DNA from: Sphingomonas sp. UBA4766
GTDB taxonomy: Bacteria; Pseudomonadota; Alphaproteobacteria; Sphingomonadales; Sphingomonadaceae
Length of the DNA stretch: 15,347 nt
Direction: 5' to 3'
Assembly (NCBI GenBank): GCA_002403415.1
Contig: DHHS01000089.1
Location: 429 to 15,775 of the forward strand
Below, in pieces: positions 6,098-13,206 of this stretch. The translations under genes and the position numbers were made by a program. The notes under the pieces were generated by a model. It had not been told where the DNA came from. It did no database searches and worked only from the letters and a program-made list of their open reading frames with translations. Position 1 is the stretch's first letter; each line of letters begins with the position of its first letter.

Positions 6098-6991
6098 ATG
6101 TCCGACGCCGAAGATGCCGCCGCCCGCAATCAGCCCGCCGGTTACATGCCTCCCGCCGTCTGGACGTGGGAGCCGGGCAATGGCGGTGCCTTTGCCGCCA
6201 TCAACCGGCCGATTTCGGGCGCGACGCATGACAAGGAACTCCCGATCGGCAAACACCCGATCCAGCTCTACTCGCTGGGCACGCCCAACGGCATCAAAGT
6301 GACGATCATGCTCGAGGAATTGCTGGCCGCCGGGCATAGTGGTGCGGAATATGACGCCTGGCTCATCAAGATTAGCGAGGGCGACCAGTTCGGCAGTGGC
6401 TTTGTGGCCGTCAATCCCAATTCGAAAATTCCGGCGATGGTCGATCATTCGGTCGATCCGGTGGTGCATCTGTTCGAAAGCGGGTCGATGATGTTCTACC
6501 TCGCCGAAAAATTCGGTGCGTTCCTGCCCAGCGACCTGCACAAGCGCGCCGCGACGATGAACTGGCTGATGTGGCAAATGGGCGCAACGCCGTTTCTGGG
6601 CGGCGGATTCGGCCATTTCTATGCCTATGCGCCGTTCAAGATCCAATATGCGATTGACCGCTATGCGATGGAGGTCAAGCGGCAGCTCCATGTGCTCGAC
6701 ACGCATCTGGCGAAGAATGAATATATGATCGGTGACGAATACACGATCGCCGACATGGCAATTTACCCCTGGTATGGGGCGGGGATTCGCGTGGCGTATA
6801 ATGCGCGCGAGTTTCTCGGCATCGACGATTACAAGAACGTCGCGCGCTGGACCGATCAGCTCGGCGCACGCGAGGCGGTTAAGCGCGGGGCCCGTGTCAA
6901 CCGCGTGTTCGGCGATCCGGCAAAGCAATTGCATGAGCGCCACGACGCCAGCGATTTCGACCGGATGGTTGAGGAAGCACCGGCGGCGTAA
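6098..6991 (+). CDS. yghU: YghU-like glutathione S-transferase / disulfide-bond oxidoreductase
   Basis: A 297-residue cytosolic protein closely resembling E. coli YghU along its whole length. YghU belongs to the Nu-class glutathione transferases, which bind two glutathiones and reduce disulfides and organic hydroperoxides. Family features are the N-terminal extension VWTWEPGNGGAFAAINRPIS (21-40), QLYSLGTPNGIKVTIMLEEL (56-75) with the TPNG glutathione-site motif at 62-65, NPNSKIPAM (106-114), ESGSMMFYLAEKFG (127-140), the helical-domain signature GDEYTIADMAIYPW (212-225) and the C-terminal QLHERHDASDF. The start was chosen from AGGAG (6085-6089), 8 bases before ATG 6098, and agreement with the family. 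The frame is open far upstream but antisense to rplK there. The gene is inserted, on the opposite strand, between nusG and rplK. Confidence 0.93.
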   Translation: MSDAEDAAARNQPAGYMPPAVWTWEPGNGGAFAAINRPISGATHDKELPIGKHPIQLYSLGTPNGIKVTIMLEELLAAGHSGAEYDAWLIKISEGDQFGSGFVAVNPNSKIPAMVDHSVDPVVHLFESGSMMFYLAEKFGAFLPSDLHKRAATMNWLMWQMGATPFLGGGFGHFYAYAPFKIQYAIDRYAMEVKRQLHVLDTHLAKNEYMIGDEYTIADMAIYPWYGAGIRVAYNAREFLGIDDYKNVARWTDQLGAREAVKRGARVNRVFGDPAKQLHERHDASDFDRMVEEAPAA

Positions 6992-7002
6992 TCAGCGGGC
7001 GA

Positions 7003-7029
7003 GGCGCGGGATACTATCCTCCCCGCGCC
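7003..7029. other. hairpin between convergent GST and nusG genes
   Basis: GGCGCGGG (7003-7010) and CCCGCGCC (7022-7029) form a perfect 8-bp GC stem with an 11-base loop, in the 69 bp between two convergent stop codons. Neither side has a T-run, so it is not a standard intrinsic terminator. It may still act as a two-way 3' end. Confidence 0.5.
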
Positions 7030-7060
7030 GATCGCTCGGCATTGTCGTGTCGCGTGTTGT

Positions 7061-7600
7061 TTACTTGACCCGTTCGACCTGCTCGAAATCAAGCTCCACG
7101 GGCGTTGCACGGCCAAAGATCGACACCGACACCTTGACCTTCGACTTGTCGAAATCAAGTTCTTCAACCGTGCCGTTGAAGCTTGCAAACGGCCCGTCGA
7201 GGACTTTCACCGCGTCGCCGATTTCGTAATCGACCCGGACCTGTTGCTTGACGTTGGCGGCGGCCGCCTCTTCCTTGGTCGACAGCATCCGCGCCGCTTC
7301 GGCGTCGCTGATCGGCTGCGGTTTGCCCATCGCGCCCAGGAAACCCGTCACCTTGGGCGTGTTTTTGACCAGGTGATAGACATCGTCGTTCATGTCGAGT
7401 TTTGCGAGCACATAGCCCGGCATGAATTTGCGTTCGACCTGGATTTTCTTGCCCCGGCGCGCCTCGGTCACGGTCTCGGTGGGCACTTCGACCGCTTCGA
7501 CGAGCCGGTCGAGCCCCATGCGGGTCGCCTCGCTCATGATGGCGTCGCGAACCTTGCCCTCAAAACCCGAATAGGCGTGAATGATATACCAACGTGCCAT
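7061..7600 (-). CDS. nusG: transcription termination/antitermination factor NusG
   Basis: NusG binds RNA polymerase at the clamp, suppresses backtracking, links polymerase to Rho or to the ribosome through S10, and is essential in many bacteria. The 179-residue product has the NGN domain (ARWYIIHAYSGFEGKVRDAI at 2-21, KFMPGYVLAKLDMNDDVYHL at 58-77, TPKVTGFLG at 81-89). A linker follows, then a C-terminal KOW domain (IGDAVKVLDGPFASFNGTVE, 127-146). Its length is normal for alphaproteobacteria. The ATG at 7600 gives the usual start; the Shine-Dalgarno is weak. It follows secE by 18 bp and is surely co-transcribed with it. In many bacteria rplK would come next, but here the GST gene intervenes on the other strand. 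Confidence 0.98.
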   Translation of the reverse strand: MARWYIIHAYSGFEGKVRDAIMSEATRMGLDRLVEAVEVPTETVTEARRGKKIQVERKFMPGYVLAKLDMNDDVYHLVKNTPKVTGFLGAMGKPQPISDAEAARMLSTKEEAAAANVKQQVRVDYEIGDAVKVLDGPFASFNGTVEELDFDKSKVKVSVSIFGRATPVELDFEQVERVK

Positions 7601-7618
7601 TATCGTGCGTGCCCGCCC

Positions 7619-7816
7619 TTATTTCGCCAGCAGCAGCAGTGCCGCCACGACCCGATCAAAAAATGCGTCAATGAGGAAAAAGAACAGACCGAGCAGCGTG
7701 GTCATCACCACTACCATCAGTGCGGTCGTCCATGTCTCTGCCCAGCTTGGCCAAACGACCTTGCGGGTTTCGGCTCGTACTTGCTTGATGAATTCGGCTG
7801 GACTTGTTCGTGCCAC
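7619..7816 (-). CDS. secE: preprotein translocase subunit SecE
   Basis: Small essential clamp subunit of the SecYEG inner-membrane translocon. The 65-residue product is of the short, single-helix type usual outside the Enterobacteria. It has a cytoplasmic amphipathic helix with the conserved RAETRKVVWPSWAETW stretch (14-29), then one membrane segment (about 31-50, ALMVVVMTTLLGLFFFLIDA) and a short hydrophobic tail. It begins with GTG at 7816, supported by GAGG 8 bases upstream and the absence of a nearby ATG. It is 18 bp ahead of nusG. Confidence 0.97.
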   Translation of the reverse strand: MARTSPAEFIKQVRAETRKVVWPSWAETWTTALMVVVMTTLLGLFFFLIDAFFDRVVAALLLLAK

Positions 7817-7843
7817 GTCTGTTTCCTCAATTGCCCAACGCCG

Positions 7844-7871
7844 GACATAGGATCGCCGTCCGGTCCCGCAA
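7844..7871 (-). promoter_or_regulatory. possible secE-nusG promoter
   Basis: Minus strand TTGCGG (7871-7866), 16-base spacer, TATGTC (7849-7844), 28 bp before the secE start. A moderate match. secE-nusG could also be read from the tRNA-Trp promoter. Confidence 0.4.
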
Positions 7872-7873
7872 AG

Positions 7874-7918
7874 AGCACCGACGACGATTCATTCCGATTT
7901 CGGATTAGCGACGGTGCT
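7874..7918 (-). other. long imperfect hairpin between tRNA-Trp and secE
   Basis: AGCACCG (7874-7880) pairs with CGGTGCT (7912-7918). After a mismatch and unpaired bases an inner stem forms between TCCGA (7893-7897) and TCGGA (7900-7904). On the minus strand it is followed by CTCTTTG. It could be a weak terminator or 3' processing signal for the tRNA transcript, and it abuts the -35 box of the candidate secE promoter. Confidence 0.4.
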
Positions 7919-7968
7919 AGCGGGAAACAGCGCCGACTGCAAGCGGTGGCGTGGCGGGCGGGGGAAAG

Positions 7969-8045
7969 TGGCAGGGGAGCTCGGATTCGAACCGAGGGCC
8001 TTCGGTTTTGGAGACCGACGCTCTAACCAGCTGAGCTACACCCCT
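7969..8045 (-). tRNA. tRNA-Trp (anticodon CCA)
   Basis: A 77-nt tRNA on the minus strand with the 3' CCA encoded. The order is acceptor AGGGGTG, D-arm stem GCTC/GAGC, anticodon arm TCGGT-CTCCAAA-ACCGA (anticodon CCA, Trp), variable loop AGGCC, T arm CTCGG-TTCGAAT-CCGAG, acceptor return CTCCCCT, and discriminator G. All stems pair except acceptor pair 6-67, which is U-U. The gene order tRNA-Trp, secE, nusG is widely conserved in bacteria and supports the call. Confidence 0.97.
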
Positions 8046-8058
8046 ATGCGGATCGCGT

Positions 8059-8086
8059 CTTTAGCTCGCTGTGTGCATCGGGGCAA
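8059..8086 (-). promoter_or_regulatory. tRNA-Trp promoter
   Basis: Minus strand TTGCCC (8086-8081), 16-base spacer, CTAAAG (8064-8059). Transcription would begin about 7 nt ahead of the mature tRNA 5' end at 8045. It lies in the 55 bp between the cyclic-di-GMP gene and the tRNA. Confidence 0.45.
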
Positions 8087-8100
8087 GCCGCTGTTTGGGG

Positions 8101-10464
8101 TCAGGCGGCGATCGCGGCGGCCCGCGCGGCGAGCGCGCGTGCTTCGGCCTCGGGCAGCGGGCGACCGAAGTAATAGCCTTGCACCTTGGTGCATCCCAAT
8201 TCGGTAATGAGTCGGTGTTCGGCTTCGGTTTCGACGCCCTCGGCGGTCGTTGCCATATTCAAGCTGTGCGCGAGCGCGACGACGGCGCGGATGATGGCAA
8301 TCGCCTCCGGCTTGTTTTTGGACGCGCCCCGCACAAAGCTACGGTCGATCTTGATCGTCGAAAAGCGCGTGCGGCTCAGATAGCCAAGCGACGAATAACC
8401 AGTCCCGAAATCATCAAGCGACAGGCGCACGCCTAGGTCCAGAATCCTCTCAAGAACTTGGGCCGCGCACGTGCCCTCGCGCATGAAAACGCTTTCGGTG
8501 ACTTCCAGCTCAAGCCGGTCGGGCGACAAGCCGCTGCTCGCAAGCGTTGAGGCGACGATCGTCACAAAGGCGGGGTTTAGCAGCTGTTCGGGCGACACAT
8601 TCACCGCTACCCGCATCGGGTCGGCCCACCTTGCTGCCTCGTGACAGGCGGTGCGCAACACCCATTCTCCAATCGGCGCTATCAGCCGGGTTTCTTCCGC
8701 CAATGGAATGAACTTGGCCGGCGAAATCTCGCCAAGCGTTGGGTGGGTCCAGCGCAGCAACGCCTCAAAACCCACGAGCGCGCCAGCTTTTGCGGCGACG
8801 ACCGGCTGATAGTTAAGCGACAGCTCGTCATTTGCAAGCGCTTTGCGCAGCGCCATTTCGAGCACGCGTCGTTCCTCTGCCTGCGCATGCAGCTGCGGTT
8901 CATAAGCGTGGAACACCCCGCCGCCTGCATCCTTAGACCGATATAGCGCAAGGTCCGATGACCGGATCAGCGTTTCGGCGGTGCGGCCGTCGCGCGGGCC
9001 ATAGGCAATGCCGATGCTCGCGCCGATGTGGAGCGTGTTCTGGTCGATTTCATAAGGAGCTGAAATCGCCTCAATCGCCCGTTGCGCGAGCAAGTCGACT
9101 CGCTTTGTGTCACTCGCATCGCGCACAACGATGGCAAACTCATCGCCGCCAAGCCGGCCTACCAACTCATTGGGGGACATGAGCTGCCCCAGCCGCTGCG
9201 CCACCCGGCCAAGCAGGCGATCGCCCACCGGATGGCCAAGCGAGTCGTTCACCGATTTGAACCGGTCCAGGTCGATCATCACAAACGCGCAGCGGGTCGA
9301 CCATTTTTCGCCATCGGCAAGCGCATTGCTGAGCGATTCGTAAATCATCAACCGGTTGGGCAGGCCGGTCAACGTATCAAACCGCGCCATATGATTGATT
9401 TTTTCGGCGGCCGCCCGCGCTTCGGTCACGTCGGAACCAACGCCGCGAAAGCCGATATAGGCGCCAGCTTCGTCAAAACGGGGGGCGGCCGAGATCTCCA
9501 GCCAGCGTTGTTCATTCTTGATACGAATGGGCAGCAGCAGGTCGTGAAACGCCTCGCGCCGTTTCAGTTTTTCGGCAAGGTCGCGCAGACTGTCGTCGAT
9601 CGGGCCGTTATCCCAGTCGCTGCCCCCCAGCACTTGCAGGATCGGCTTGTGGTTGATCGACAGCGGGTCTTCGCCGACGACATAGGCAAAGCGGGGCGAG
9701 GCGCGGACGATCCGACGGGCCGCGTCAATTTCCCACAGCCAATCGGCGCCCTGTTCTTCCCGCGTTCCCAATAGAAGGTTTACGGTCTCGTCGCGTTCAG
9801 CGAGCGCCATCTCGTTGGCGCGCATCACGACCAGCCCGCGCGCCTGCGCATAACACGTCACCATAACGGCAAGCGTGAACAGTGCAGTCGCGGCGGCCAG
9901 CACCGGCCCCGACACGACGAACATCATCGCGGCTAGCGCAGCCCCCAGTAGCGCCAGAAAGCTGAGCGTTGCAAGCGGCAGCGCGGCCGTTGCCAGTGCC
10001 GATGCCGTCATCAGCATCGAAAGAATAACCCACAGTTCCAGCAGCTCGACCGGCCCAGCGCGCGGCGCCAGCACCAGCGGTGGCACCGCCCAGATCACTC
10101 CCATCGCGATCCCGCTATAGCTGGTGCGGCGGACGACCGTAACCGGGATTATCGCGGCACCATGCCATTGCGGCGACAACCGCTTGAACGTGATCCCGAC
10201 GGCCATCGCCGCCAGCGCCCCTCCCCAACACGCTGCCAGCCACGGCGCGAGCAATTTCATCGCGATCAGCACCGTCAGCGACGCGCCGATCAGATGCGCT
10301 GCCAAAAACAAGAGCGCGGTGCGCCGGGCTGCATCAATTTGCGCTGCGCGGATCGGCCCCCAATTCGAGCCCTCCACGGGATCGCGAAGACCGAGCAACG
10401 CCGCCGCGTCGATCCTGTGCTTGGTAAACTGAGTTGTCGCTTCGTCACTCACCCGCCCAATCAT
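8101..10464 (-). CDS. membrane-bound PAS-GGDEF-EAL cyclic-di-GMP cyclase/phosphodiesterase
   Basis: A 787-residue inner-membrane regulator of cyclic-di-GMP. Residues 45-215 hold about five or six hydrophobic segments forming an unnamed membrane sensor region. A PAS-type domain spans about 235-350 (DWLWEIDAARRIVRASPRFA, ending GFRGVGSDVTEAR). The GGDEF domain spans about 355-525 with an intact RLGGDEF at 437-443, so it could be catalytic. The position for the inhibitory RxxD site reads SPNE, so product inhibition at that site is not expected. The EAL domain spans about 530-780 and keeps its usual catalytic residues: EAL 567-569, N622, E654, DDFGTGY at 684-690, K705, E742, Q762. Phosphodiesterase activity is therefore likely; the net direction cannot be told from sequence. 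The start at 10464 has no clear Shine-Dalgarno, and a GTG four codons in is an alternative. The stop lies 55 bp from the tRNA gene. Confidence 0.95.
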   Translation of the reverse strand: MIGRVSDEATTQFTKHRIDAAALLGLRDPVEGSNWGPIRAAQIDAARRTALLFLAAHLIGASLTVLIAMKLLAPWLAACWGGALAAMAVGITFKRLSPQWHGAAIIPVTVVRRTSYSGIAMGVIWAVPPLVLAPRAGPVELLELWVILSMLMTASALATAALPLATLSFLALLGAALAAMMFVVSGPVLAAATALFTLAVMVTCYAQARGLVVMRANEMALAERDETVNLLLGTREEQGADWLWEIDAARRIVRASPRFAYVVGEDPLSINHKPILQVLGGSDWDNGPIDDSLRDLAEKLKRREAFHDLLLPIRIKNEQRWLEISAAPRFDEAGAYIGFRGVGSDVTEARAAAEKINHMARFDTLTGLPNRLMIYESLSNALADGEKWSTRCAFVMIDLDRFKSVNDSLGHPVGDRLLGRVAQRLGQLMSPNELVGRLGGDEFAIVVRDASDTKRVDLLAQRAIEAISAPYEIDQNTLHIGASIGIAYGPRDGRTAETLIRSSDLALYRSKDAGGGVFHAYEPQLHAQAEERRVLEMALRKALANDELSLNYQPVVAAKAGALVGFEALLRWTHPTLGEISPAKFIPLAEETRLIAPIGEWVLRTACHEAARWADPMRVAVNVSPEQLLNPAFVTIVASTLASSGLSPDRLELEVTESVFMREGTCAAQVLERILDLGVRLSLDDFGTGYSSLGYLSRTRFSTIKIDRSFVRGASKNKPEAIAIIRAVVALAHSLNMATTAEGVETEAEHRLITELGCTKVQGYYFGRPLPEAEARALAARAAAIAA

Positions 10465-10534
10465 AGCGGCTATTGGTTAGCGGAAGGTTAGATTGGGCGC
10501 GATTCTCCCGAAAAACTGGGATTTCTAGCTAAAT

Positions 10535-12298
10535 TCAAGCCGCTATTGCATAGGGTTTGATGTCGCCGCTCAGATAGAGATTACGCGCCTTGGCCCGGCT
10601 CAACTTGCCAGAGCTGGTGCGTGGCAAGGTCCGGGGCGGGATGAGTTCGATAACACAATTCATGCCCGTTACCGACCGCACGCGCTCGCGAATTTCCTCG
10701 CGCAGCCGCACGCGTTCGCGCTCATCCGAACTGCGACACTGCACCAGAACCGCCGGCGTTTCCTCCCCGCCCGGCGTGGTGATCGCAAAAGCGGCGATGT
10801 CGCCCGCCTTGAATCCGGGCAATTGCTCTACCGCCCATTCGATGTCTTGGGGCCAATGGTTTTTGCCATTGACGATAATCATGTCCTTTGCCCGACCGAC
10901 GATATAGACATAACCATCTGATATATAGCCCATATCACCAGTGTCGAGCCAGCCATCGACCATGCAGGCAGCGGTTGCTTCCGGATCACGGAAGTAACCC
11001 GCCATGATCGACGGCCCCTTGCACCAAATCTTGCCGATCGCGCGATCGGGCAGGGGGGTGCCGTCTTCCTCGCGCACTTCGACCGCCATGTCGCGTACCG
11101 GCTTGCCACAATTGACGATCGCGCGGTAACGCTGAGGCCGCCCCTGCTTGGCGGCTGCACCCGACAATTGCGTTTCCTCGACCAGCTCGACGCGGATGCC
11201 CTCGCCCGGCGGCATGATCGACACCGCCAGTGTCGCCTCGGCCAAGCCATAGCTCGGGAGGAAGGCGGTCGCCTTGAACCCGGCGCTGTCGAACGCATCG
11301 ACAAAGCTTTGCATCACATCGGGGCGGATCATGTCGGCGCCATTCCCCGCCAGCCGCCAGCGCGACAGGTCGAAACGGTCCGACGCGCGCGTCTGGCTCG
11401 ACATGCGGCGCGCGCAAATGTCATAGCCAAATGTGGGTGAATAGCTAACGGTGGTGCCGTTGTTGCGGGTGATGAGGTCGAGCCAAGCCAGCGGGCGTCG
11501 CGCGAAATCTTCGGTCTTCAGATAATCGACCGACACCTGGTTCGCCATGGGCGACAACATGCACCCGACCAACCCCATATCGTGATACCAGGGCAGCCAC
11601 GACACGCAGCGATCGGTTTCGATCAACTGCATCCCATGACCGTGCGCGGCCAGATTGTTGAGCAGGGCGGCGTGCGTCACCGCGACGCCGTGGGGAAAAC
11701 GGGTCGATCCGCTCGAATACTGCAGGTAACAAATGTCGTCGGGCTTGGCTTCAGGAAGGGGGGCGGCAACCACCGGGTGGGTTGCCAACGTCGCCCAATC
11801 AATCCCGCGCACTCCGCGCGCATCGGCGGCCGCACCCGCCATCTCGGCAAGTTCGGGCGGATAGATCAGCAGGACCGGATCGCTGCTTTCAAGCTGAACG
11901 CCAATCTGGTCGATATAGGCATCGCGCCCACCGAATGAGGTTGGCAGGGGCAGCGGCACCGGCCAGGCACCGGCATAGACGGTCCCAAAAAACAGGGCGG
12001 CAAATTCTGCACTCGTCTCTGCGATCAACGCAACCCGGTCGCCCGGCGCAATCCCCATCGCGGCGAGGCGGAGCGCCGCGTCAAGCGCGTCGGTGCGGAG
12101 TTGCGCATAGCGGTATGGGCGCTTGATCGCTCCGCGCGCATCGTGGAAGTTGAAACCGCGATCGCCCGAGGCGGCATAGTCCAATGCCTCGCCGAGGGTC
12201 GCGAAATCCGCAAAGCGGCGAGGCAGCGGATCGTGCGTTGGGGTTGCGACCGGCATTTCGGAATGCATCGCGCCTGCGTGCTGCTGATCAATCACCAT
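10535..12298 (-). CDS. fatty acyl-AMP ligase (FAAL, FadD32-like)
   Basis: A 587-residue ANL-superfamily adenylating enzyme. It activates a fatty acid with ATP and, in this subfamily, hands the acyl-adenylate to a carrier protein rather than to CoA. Visible motifs are the P-loop YSSGSTRFPHG (194-204), WLPWYHDMGLVG (234-245), SYGLAEATLA (349-358), GDMGYISDGYVYIVGRAKDM (454-473) and the C-terminal catalytic lysine in TSSGKLSR (K565). The segment LSGAAAKQGRPQRYR (378-392) fits the FAAL-specific insertion that separates these enzymes from acyl-CoA ligases. No carrier protein, polyketide synthase or peptide synthetase is adjacent. In sphingomonads and Caulobacter related ligases belong to sphingolipid synthesis, which is one possibility. 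The ATG at 12298 has a weak Shine-Dalgarno; ATGs at codons 11 and 15 are alternatives. It is 70 bp upstream of the cyclic-di-GMP gene. Confidence 0.92.
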   Translation of the reverse strand: MVIDQQHAGAMHSEMPVATPTHDPLPRRFADFATLGEALDYAASGDRGFNFHDARGAIKRPYRYAQLRTDALDAALRLAAMGIAPGDRVALIAETSAEFAALFFGTVYAGAWPVPLPLPTSFGGRDAYIDQIGVQLESSDPVLLIYPPELAEMAGAAADARGVRGIDWATLATHPVVAAPLPEAKPDDICYLQYSSGSTRFPHGVAVTHAALLNNLAAHGHGMQLIETDRCVSWLPWYHDMGLVGCMLSPMANQVSVDYLKTEDFARRPLAWLDLITRNNGTTVSYSPTFGYDICARRMSSQTRASDRFDLSRWRLAGNGADMIRPDVMQSFVDAFDSAGFKATAFLPSYGLAEATLAVSIMPPGEGIRVELVEETQLSGAAAKQGRPQRYRAIVNCGKPVRDMAVEVREEDGTPLPDRAIGKIWCKGPSIMAGYFRDPEATAACMVDGWLDTGDMGYISDGYVYIVGRAKDMIIVNGKNHWPQDIEWAVEQLPGFKAGDIAAFAITTPGGEETPAVLVQCRSSDERERVRLREEIRERVRSVTGMNCVIELIPPRTLPRTSSGKLSRAKARNLYLSGDIKPYAIAA

Positions 12299-12525
12299 TA
12301 TCGTTACGCCCCTGAGTAATCTGACTTATACATCATCCGACATGCAACCTGGGTTGACCGATCATCGGGTTCACAATCCGGACCGGCGAAGTTTACACCG
12401 CTCGAACGGACTTTAGCCAACCAACGAACCGACCAATCAACCCATTCGACGCCCAAACAAACAAGCGCTCTAAAATGATGGTATTAAGCGTTCAAAATCA
12501 GGTTTGACTATGGCACAATCATGGC
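12299..12525. promoter_or_regulatory. divergent intergenic region between the FAAL gene and recX
   Basis: 227 bp hold no gene and must contain both start regions. A weak promoter candidate for the FAAL gene is TTGATT (12440-12435), 18 bases, CTAAAG (12416-12411) on the minus strand. From about 12417 to 12470 the plus strand is made almost only of A and C, with irregular AACC/CAAC/AAAC units, in contrast to the G-rich surroundings. For recX I see no convincing Shine-Dalgarno: the ATG at 12526 is preceded by a TATGGC-like -10 about 12 bases upstream, so recX may have a very short or absent leader. Confidence 0.35.
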
Positions 12526-13104
12526 ATGATGCGCGAAAATCCACCAAATCGTCGCGCGCTGTCGCCGCTCGATCACGATGCGTTGGACCGGTTGGCGCTG
12601 CGCTATGTCGAGCGATTTGCGACAACGCGTGCGCGGCTGATCGCCTATCTTGACCGGAAGGTCCGCGAGCGCGGCTGGCAGGGGGCGCCGGCTGATCCGG
12701 TGTCACTCGCCGATCGCATGGTTGCGCTTGGCTATATCGATGAACGTGCCTTTGCCGCCGCGCGGGCGGGGGCCATGGCCCGGCGTGGGCTGGGCGAGCG
12801 GAGGATTTCTGCAGCTTTGCGCGCCGCCGGTGTTGGTGAAGATGAGGGGTCGGCGCTGACGCCGATGATTGCGCAAGGGGCGCTGGCTGCTGGCCTTCGC
12901 TTTGCGCAGCGCAAGCGATTGGGCCCTTATGCTGTCACGGCCCCCGACCGGGCGATGCGCGAGCGTCAGCTTGCCGCAATGCTTCGGGCTGGACATTCAT
13001 TTGAGCTCGCGCGCAAGATACTTTCGATGACGCCCGGGGATGACAGAGCGCTTGATGTGCTCATTTCGGGCGACGAAGATTTTTGCGACATCACAAATCC
13101 ATGA
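12526..13104 (+). CDS. recX: RecX family regulatory protein
   Basis: RecX proteins bind RecA filaments and modulate (usually inhibit) strand exchange and coprotease activity in the cytoplasm. The 192-residue product has the tandem three-helix architecture of the family. The first repeat is ALRYVERFATTRARLIAYLD (25-44), the second LGYIDERAFAAARAGAMARR (68-87) continuing to GLGERRISAALRAAGV, and the third is at the C-terminus with RERQLAAMLRAGHSFELARK. The family is divergent and short motifs are weak, but the repeat spacing and the LGYIDERAFA motif are characteristic. Two ATGs are adjacent (12526, 12529) and neither has a clear ribosome site. There is no recA nearby; recX is often next to recA elsewhere. 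Tandem stops TGA TAA end the gene. Confidence 0.8.
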   Translation: MMRENPPNRRALSPLDHDALDRLALRYVERFATTRARLIAYLDRKVRERGWQGAPADPVSLADRMVALGYIDERAFAAARAGAMARRGLGERRISAALRAAGVGEDEGSALTPMIAQGALAAGLRFAQRKRLGPYAVTAPDRAMRERQLAAMLRAGHSFELARKILSMTPGDDRALDVLISGDEDFCDITNP

Positions 13105-13174
13105 TAAGGGCCGTTTTCGGTCGGGGGGCGGACGAAGTTGCGTTGTGGTCAGGGGAAGGATGCGGTTGTTTTGC

Positions 13175-13194
13175 CGTCGCTTGCGTCAGCGACG
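13175..13194 (+). promoter_or_regulatory. hairpin just ahead of the cold-shock gene ribosome site
   Basis: CGTCGCT (13175-13181) pairs perfectly with AGCGACG (13188-13194) around a 6-base loop. The stem ends 2 bases before AGGA (13197-13200). Structured leaders that change with temperature control several known cold-shock mRNAs, so this is a candidate control element. It is not a terminator, having no T-run. Confidence 0.4.
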
Positions 13195-13206
13195 ACAGGA
13201 CAAGTC

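Noticed and set aside
6056..6943. A 295-codon minus-strand frame opposite the GST gene
   Set aside because: Shadow of the GST coding strand; no ribosome site and no family resemblance.
12411..12475. CRISPR-like or tandem repeat array in the AC-rich stretch
   Set aside because: Units are irregular and only 4-8 bases long with no spacer structure.
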